Shown here: one piece after another, positions 59,606 through 64,000 of the stretch
How the letters are laid out: each line of letters opens with the position of its first letter
Numbering within the stretch: position 1 is the stretch's first letter
Source: Plasmopara viticola
Lineage: Eukaryota; Oomycota; Peronosporomycetes; Peronosporales; Peronosporaceae
Length of the DNA stretch: 64,000 bases
Direction of reading: 5' to 3'
NCBI GenBank assembly: GCA_001695595.3
Contig: MBPM02000025.1
Coordinates: 62,001-126,000, forward strand
Position numbers and translations under genes: made by a program
Notes under the pieces: generated by a model
What the model was told of the DNA's origin: nothing
The model's input: only the letters and a program-made list of their open reading frames with translations
Database searches by the model: none

Positions 59606-59780
59606 ACGCGAAGGATCGTGGTGTGTGTAGCTTCCAAGCTACTCCACTGAAATCTAACTATGACGGGTGTATCGAATAGCTTCTCGGGCAGCAATAGGAG
59701 CTTGAGCTCTCAACTAAACCGATTCTCTTATGCATCCCGTCCTAACGTTGTTGTGTCTATTTGATTACGGTCTATTACAG

Positions 59781-60492
59781 TCTGGTTCCTGAGTCGATTC
59801 TCAAGAAGCGTCGTACGCTTGAGCAGGTAAAGGCGAAGCGTACTGCCAAGGCCGCCGCGGATCGTGTGCATCGCAAGAAGGTCCGTCAGATAGCTTTTAA
59901 AAGTGCCGAGCAGTATGTCAAGGAATACCGTCAGCTCGAGAAGCAAAGCGTGATTCTACGTCGTCAGGCCAAGGCGACTGGTAACTTTTACGTACCCGCT
60001 GAAGCCAAATTTGCCTTCGTGATTCGTATTCGTGGTATCATCGGCGTATCCCCCAAGGTTCGCAAGATCTTGCAGCTTTTGCGTCTGCGCCAAATCCAGA
60101 ATGGCGTCTTTGTCAAGCTCAACAAAGCCACCATCAACATGCTGCGTCTGGTGGAACCCTTTGTGACGTACGGCTACCCCAATCTGAAGATGACCCGTGA
60201 ACTCATCTACAAGCGTGGTTATGGGAAGGTGTGTGGCCAGCGTATCCCTTTGACAAACAATGCTGTGATCGAAAAGTCCCTGGGCCACGTCGGCATTATT
60301 TGTATCGAAGATCTGATCCACGAGATTTATACTGTTGGTGAGCACTTTAAAGAAGCTGCCAACTTTTTGTGGCCTTTCCAGCTTTCTTCTCCCAACGGTG
60401 GATACACCAAGAAGCTGCTGCACTTTGCTGAGGGCGGTGACGCTGGTAATCGTGGTGCCGAGATCCACAAGTTTATCAAGCAGTGCCTGTAA
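59781..60492 (+). CDS. RPL7: 60S ribosomal protein L7 (uL30), main exon
   Basis: The frame begins at the acceptor CTATTACAG (ending 59780) and reads [20 protein letters not shown], the conserved eukaryotic L7 N-terminus. It runs through [39 protein letters not shown] and [19 protein letters not shown] to IHKFIKQCL and TAA. The large-subunit protein binds 25S rRNA. The reading phase requires two coding bases from an upstream exon carrying the start codon. The ATG at 59660 is the nearest candidate, but simple GT-AG joins to it do not restore the frame, so exon 1 is unresolved. Residues from LVPES to the end number about 236, normal for the family. Confidence 0.95.
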
Positions 60493-60615
60493 GGTGTCAG
60501 TCGTGCGAGATTAGCTTATGTCATCAGCTTAAAAACTTTAACAAAACGGTTTGAAAAACAGCAAATGAATTAATTTGCCTTAGTTTTGTGGGAATTGTCC
60601 GTGAGAACGAGAATG

Positions 60616-63600
60616 TTATGATGTTGGCTTGGCTTGTGGGACGACACGTCGTTGGCGGGACGGTGGAGCAAGTGGAGTGCTCAATGACAGTCCTAGACGT
60701 GGTGGCAAACCAGCTCCAGCGCTCGCACTAGTGCTTTGAGCTCGTCTCGTCACGCACTTTTCGCACGTACAATTGCGTTGATGTATGGCGATTTTCATGC
60801 GGCGTTTGGCTTCTGCAAGTCCCAAGTAATTCTCACGCATGTCACTTAGCTGGTCTACAGATCGTACAGTGGCCCAAAGCCGCACTTCGGTCATTTCGCA
60901 ATCGAGCACGCGCCACCCAAGCAACAATTTCGAGGGTTTCGAAATTGTCTGATTACTAGGTGTCGTCTGAGCTTCCCCGACGCAACAGGCGTCAAGGTAC
61001 AGCTTAAGTCTGACCCGCTGGGGTGACGACACATCTATAGTGAAAGCGACATGATGCCAGCCTTGGTTGCTATGGTGCTCCATCTTTCGACTCGCTCGGA
61101 CTTGCTGGTTCCCAAACGTGAGCACCAAGTAATCCTCTTCATCAATGACTAGTTCCCAGCTTGCTAGACCAGAGACGTCTCCCCCTTTTACACCATCGTC
61201 AAGACTTTCGACCCGTCTGCGAGACACCACCACTTGACGGAGACCACCCGACACCGTTCCTATACACTCTTCATTGTTTGCAGCAGCTTTCTGGATTTTT
61301 TCGAACATGTGAAAGTTTCGAAGCCACACTTCGAATGTAAATTCACGTCGATACGGGTCTTCATCAAAAGTAGTGGCAATGTCAAGAGTGCTACCTGGTC
61401 GAATGGAACATTGAGCTCCCCAACCATTTGCTGGTAACGAAGAACTAGACATTTCCGAAGATGGGTAGCGCAGTGCAAACTCTTCAGGAATGCGGCCAGG
61501 CTCGCCACGATCAACAGGCGCACAAGACTCGACAAATCTGAGGCCAAAGAGACGTAGCGTATTCTCACGTTTGGACGTGTCCAAACTCTCGATCCCTTCA
61601 GCTAATGCGGCTTCATTACTTTCTTGCTTTGCTGCCATGGCACCTTCTTCAAATCGCCAGTAGGCCACGATCGCATCTTCTTCGTCTTGAAAAGGACCGA
61701 TTGTCATTCGTCCACCAGCTGCTGCTTCGGTGGAGGAATTAGCTAACGACGGAGAGAAAGTTGCCAATGCGTCGATTGTGTCTACACTAGGCGATGATCC
61801 ATCGACAGCTGAAGCTTTGTCAGCGAAGAGCGAGTAGTTTAAAGCACTTGGTACATTGGTCGCAACTCGAGGTTTGGCCGTACTCCCGACCCACTCGCTT
61901 GCATCCTCTGGAGCTAAATGCTTCCAAGATAATATACCTGCACGAGTAGAATCATTACATGCATCGCGTCGTTCGGTAGTCGAGCTAACGCTAAGCCTGA
62001 GACGATCTAGCGGTGCTACACTATTTAGCAGGCGTCCACGACGTGTTGACTGCGTTTGAGTCTCACAGCAAAGTATCGAAAACAGATCGTGCTGCTCTGT
62101 CTGTCTTGTAAAAGCAGCCATTGTTATTGCACTCAAAGGTGGATTCAACTTTGCCCAAGTCTTTTGCAGGGTATCAAGTATATCTATCGGCTTCGAGGTA
62201 GATCCAGGAGTGAATTTGCGAACCATTGTAAAGAGAGCTTCGTCGTCACCAGAGAGATCGAGACACCGCAATGCCCAATCATATTGACCAACGCTTTCAA
62301 ATACAATAGCTAGCTGTCGAAACATTTGCGCCATGGTTCCCATTTTTGACGGAAGTTTCGCTGCGTCACTTGACCCGATGGTTACAACGTATTCTTCCAG
62401 TGCAGGGTCATGAACGAGGAATACGCGTACAAAGTCCTCCCACTTGTGCGCATCAAAAAATATCGAGCTCAAAGTTGCTCGCGAAAGTGAAGAAGTTCTT
62501 TTGTAGTTGGACGATGAGGATGTAGGTCCTATCCCTCCATCTACCGCAATCGTTGCAGACAATTTTTCATGAGAATTGATGAGCGCTTCTAAAACTTTAA
62601 GGACTTTATCTTTCCAGCCAAACGTGTGATACGCAGTCGCTAGTACTACATCTGTAATTGGGCACACAGGACGGTCACTTTCGTCATTCATAAGTAAAAA
62701 AGCGAGAACTTCACGCTCGAAAACACGACGAAGAGTATGATTGGGAAGTGCAAAGCCTAAAAGAAGCGGCTCACATAACGCCACTGCACGCATCGTCAGT
62801 CGACTCGACAGCGTCATTGGATTTGTTATCGCATAGCACAGTCGATCACCACACATGGATACTAGCCGAATGCTCGCCCGAGTACAACTTTGGCACATGT
62901 CAGTATGGGTTGCAAGACTGCACAAAAGTCGACTCGTCTCTTTTGAACAGTGGTTTGCCACAGGGGTGACATAGCGCACTTGACCACTAGTAGTGCTGAA
63001 AAGCAGTGTTTGTGAAACCCACAGCAAACTCTCAGGTTCTCCCAAAAGATCATTTTGGCAGTCGTAGACGCGTAGTTGGCACAGCTCAGGAGAAAGCACT
63101 ACAAGACGATGCGTTGTCATGACAGCTAGTAAAAGACGTTGCTGTGAGTCGTACGGTCCTATCTGTGGACACGATGAAGAATTCCACTGGACGTGAAGAA
63201 CACGTTCAGTAGGATTACACGTCCACGATGACGAGCTTTCATTTGGCACCGATAGATCATCTCGACTGAGCACAAGTTGTTCTGAGTGAGCAGAATTCTC
63301 TGACTCGAGAAGATACAGCAGCTTGCAAACCACAACACGTTGGTATGGAGAACTTGGTGAGAGCAATAGCGGTGTGGCAAATACGCGTTGAACGAGCCGA
63401 GTCAATTTGATTTGTTCGTAGCTCGGATCACGTGTTGTCTGAAACGTAATAAAATCCCCGGATTTGGAAAGCACAAGTAGCAGATACGCTTGAGCTTTGG
63501 ATGTTTCATTGTTGTCGACCAATGGGTTCATGCTGAAACAAACATCTCGAGCTTCGTGCTGAAGTGTCCCATTCTTAAACTCGATCGCTGGCAACGAGCT

Positions 63601-64000
63601 TAAATTAACCTCTTCATCCTCATCATCTGGACGAGATACCACTTCAGTCGATGCAATCGCACATTTAACCGCCTCGAGGTCCAGAACAACGAATGAAAAC
63701 GACGACAGCTGTGCACAATTTGTGGCTGCGTTTTCCTTTTTTTCGCGCAACTTAATGCACACAGCGGACTGGTATCGATTCCCAAACATTTGCAATGGCA
63801 CGAGTGGGACACCTTGCTCACTTTTCCAGTCTGGAAGTTGATCGCTCAAGCCTACTAATCGACCTGCAATTTGAGAATATTGCTGTAGTTTGAGCACTGG
63901 AGTGCCCTTGGCGCTGACTGTCACGGCTATTTGAAATTGAGATGACGAAATGCTAGTTGGATAGTCATGATATTGCGCGAGGGTCAACTGTGTCGTTGTG
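60616..64000 (-). CDS. Large beta-rich/helical/LamG-like protein, N-terminus beyond window
   Basis: The minus-strand frame is open to the right edge and ends at TAA 60616-60618, giving at least 1127 codons; the true start is outside. Roughly the first 420 visible residues are beta-rich with repeated hydrophobic strands (LLLAVMTTHRLVVLSPEL, LLFSTTSGQVRYV), like a propeller. Residues about 430-650 are helical (AFLLMNDESD, LATAYHTFGWKDKVLKVLEAL, LAIVFESVGQYDWALRCLDL). A linker follows, then a LamG/concanavalin-like sandwich at about 885-1050 (FTFEVWLRN, GWHHVAFTIDVSS, LKLYLDACCVG, EVRLWATVRS). The tail has a CTCEKC pair. A propeller followed by a solenoid is typical of trafficking and transport scaffolds, but the combination with LamG is not one I can name. 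No intron is seen. Confidence 0.8.
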   Translation of the reverse strand, partial: TTTQLTLAQYHDYPTSISSSQFQIAVTVSAKGTPVLKLQQYSQIAGRLVGLSDQLPDWKSEQGVPLVPLQMFGNRYQSAVCIKLREKKENAATNCAQLSSFSFVVLDLEAVKCAIASTEVVSRPDDEDEEVNLSSLPAIEFKNGTLQHEARDVCFSMNPLVDNNETSKAQAYLLLVLSKSGDFITFQTTRDPSYEQIKLTRLVQRVFATPLLLSPSSPYQRVVVCKLLYLLESENSAHSEQLVLSRDDLSVPNESSSSWTCNPTERVLHVQWNSSSCPQIGPYDSQQRLLLAVMTTHRLVVLSPELCQLRVYDCQNDLLGEPESLLWVSQTLLFSTTSGQVRYVTPVANHCSKETSRLLCSLATHTDMCQSCTRASIRLVSMCGDRLCYAITNPMTLSSRLTMRAVALCEPLLLGFALPNHTLRRVFEREVLAFLLMNDESDRPVCPITDVVLATAYHTFGWKDKVLKVLEALINSHEKLSATIAVDGGIGPTSSSSNYKRTSSLSRATLSSIFFDAHKWEDFVRVFLVHDPALEEYVVTIGSSDAAKLPSKMGTMAQMFRQLAIVFESVGQYDWALRCLDLSGDDEALFTMVRKFTPGSTSKPIDILDTLQKTWAKLNPPLSAITMAAFTRQTEQHDLFSILCCETQTQSTRRGRLLNSVAPLDRLRLSVSSTTERRDACNDSTRAGILSWKHLAPEDASEWVGSTAKPRVATNVPSALNYSLFADKASAVDGSSPSVDTIDALATFSPSLANSSTEAAAGGRMTIGPFQDEEDAIVAYWRFEEGAMAAKQESNEAALAEGIESLDTSKRENTLRLFGLRFVESCAPVDRGEPGRIPEEFALRYPSSEMSSSSLPANGWGAQCSIRPGSTLDIATTFDEDPYRREFTFEVWLRNFHMFEKIQKAAANNEECIGTVSGGLRQVVVSRRRVESLDDGVKGGDVSGLASWELVIDEEDYLVLTFGNQQVRASRKMEHHSNQGWHHVAFTIDVSSPQRVRLKLYLDACCVGEAQTTPSNQTISKPSKLLLGWRVLDCEMTEVRLWATVRSVDQLSDMRENYLGLAEAKRRMKIAIHQRNCTCEKCVTRRAQSTSASAGAGLPPRLGLSLSTPLAPPSRQRRVVPQAKPTS

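Noticed and set aside
1..64000. CRISPR arrays, operons, bacterial-style regulatory sites
   Set aside because: There are no evenly spaced direct repeats, and the genes have spliceosomal introns and eukaryotic families, so bacterial feature types do not apply.

Overview
The window looks like a plant-pathogenic oomycete nuclear contig, probably from the Peronosporales. This is inferred from several things together: short introns of about 60 nt, Copia, MULE, LINE and SINE remains of the type common in oomycetes, a signal-peptide protein without recognised domains that has an oomycete-style initiator element upstream, and ordinary eukaryotic housekeeping genes. No species call is possible from the sequence alone.

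Layout. (1) Bases 1-658 hold the 5' end of a minus-strand Stealth-family phosphotransferase gene (GNPTAB-like) that runs off the left edge. (2) Bases 1110-1510 are an AT-rich block with a 59-codon ORF, a damaged tRNA-Lys and an almost intact tRNA-Ala(UGC); it looks like mitochondrial DNA moved into the nucleus. (3) Bases 3010-7368 are a complete but disabled Copia LTR retrotransposon on the minus strand, with LTRs, target-site duplication, polypurine tract and a primer site matching the anticodon arm of initiator tRNA-Met. (4) From 7.4 to 50.6 kb is a gene desert of degenerate sequence. It holds three copies of a SINE-like retroposon, a LINE relic, a second Copia relic whose LTR remnant was split by a MULE transposon, a possible Gypsy relic, and several unidentified dispersed repeats. 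The only convincing intact gene in this part is a 406-residue predicted secreted protein at 31.4 kb. A broken, inverted paralogue with matching upstream DNA lies about 10.5 kb away at 19.8-21.2 kb. (5) From 50.6 kb to the right edge is a dense housekeeping island: a BLTP2/SABRE/Hobbit-type bridge-like lipid transfer protein (three-exon model), a two-exon small membrane protein, a small protein of unknown function, ribosomal protein L7 (uL30), and a large protein with a beta-rich N-terminal part, a helical middle and a LamG-like C-terminal domain that runs off the right edge.

The genes of the right-hand island serve basic cell functions and are packed 40-150 bases apart. The left two thirds is repeat-driven. 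This is the contrast often described as a two-speed genome in filamentous plant pathogens, with the secreted-protein family lying in the repeat-rich part. I did not find a convincing novel multi-gene system. The most distinctive items are the secreted family with an internal duplication and an inverted pseudogene copy, the SINE-like family, the nested MULE-in-Copia insertion, and the Copia element with a half-tRNA primer site.
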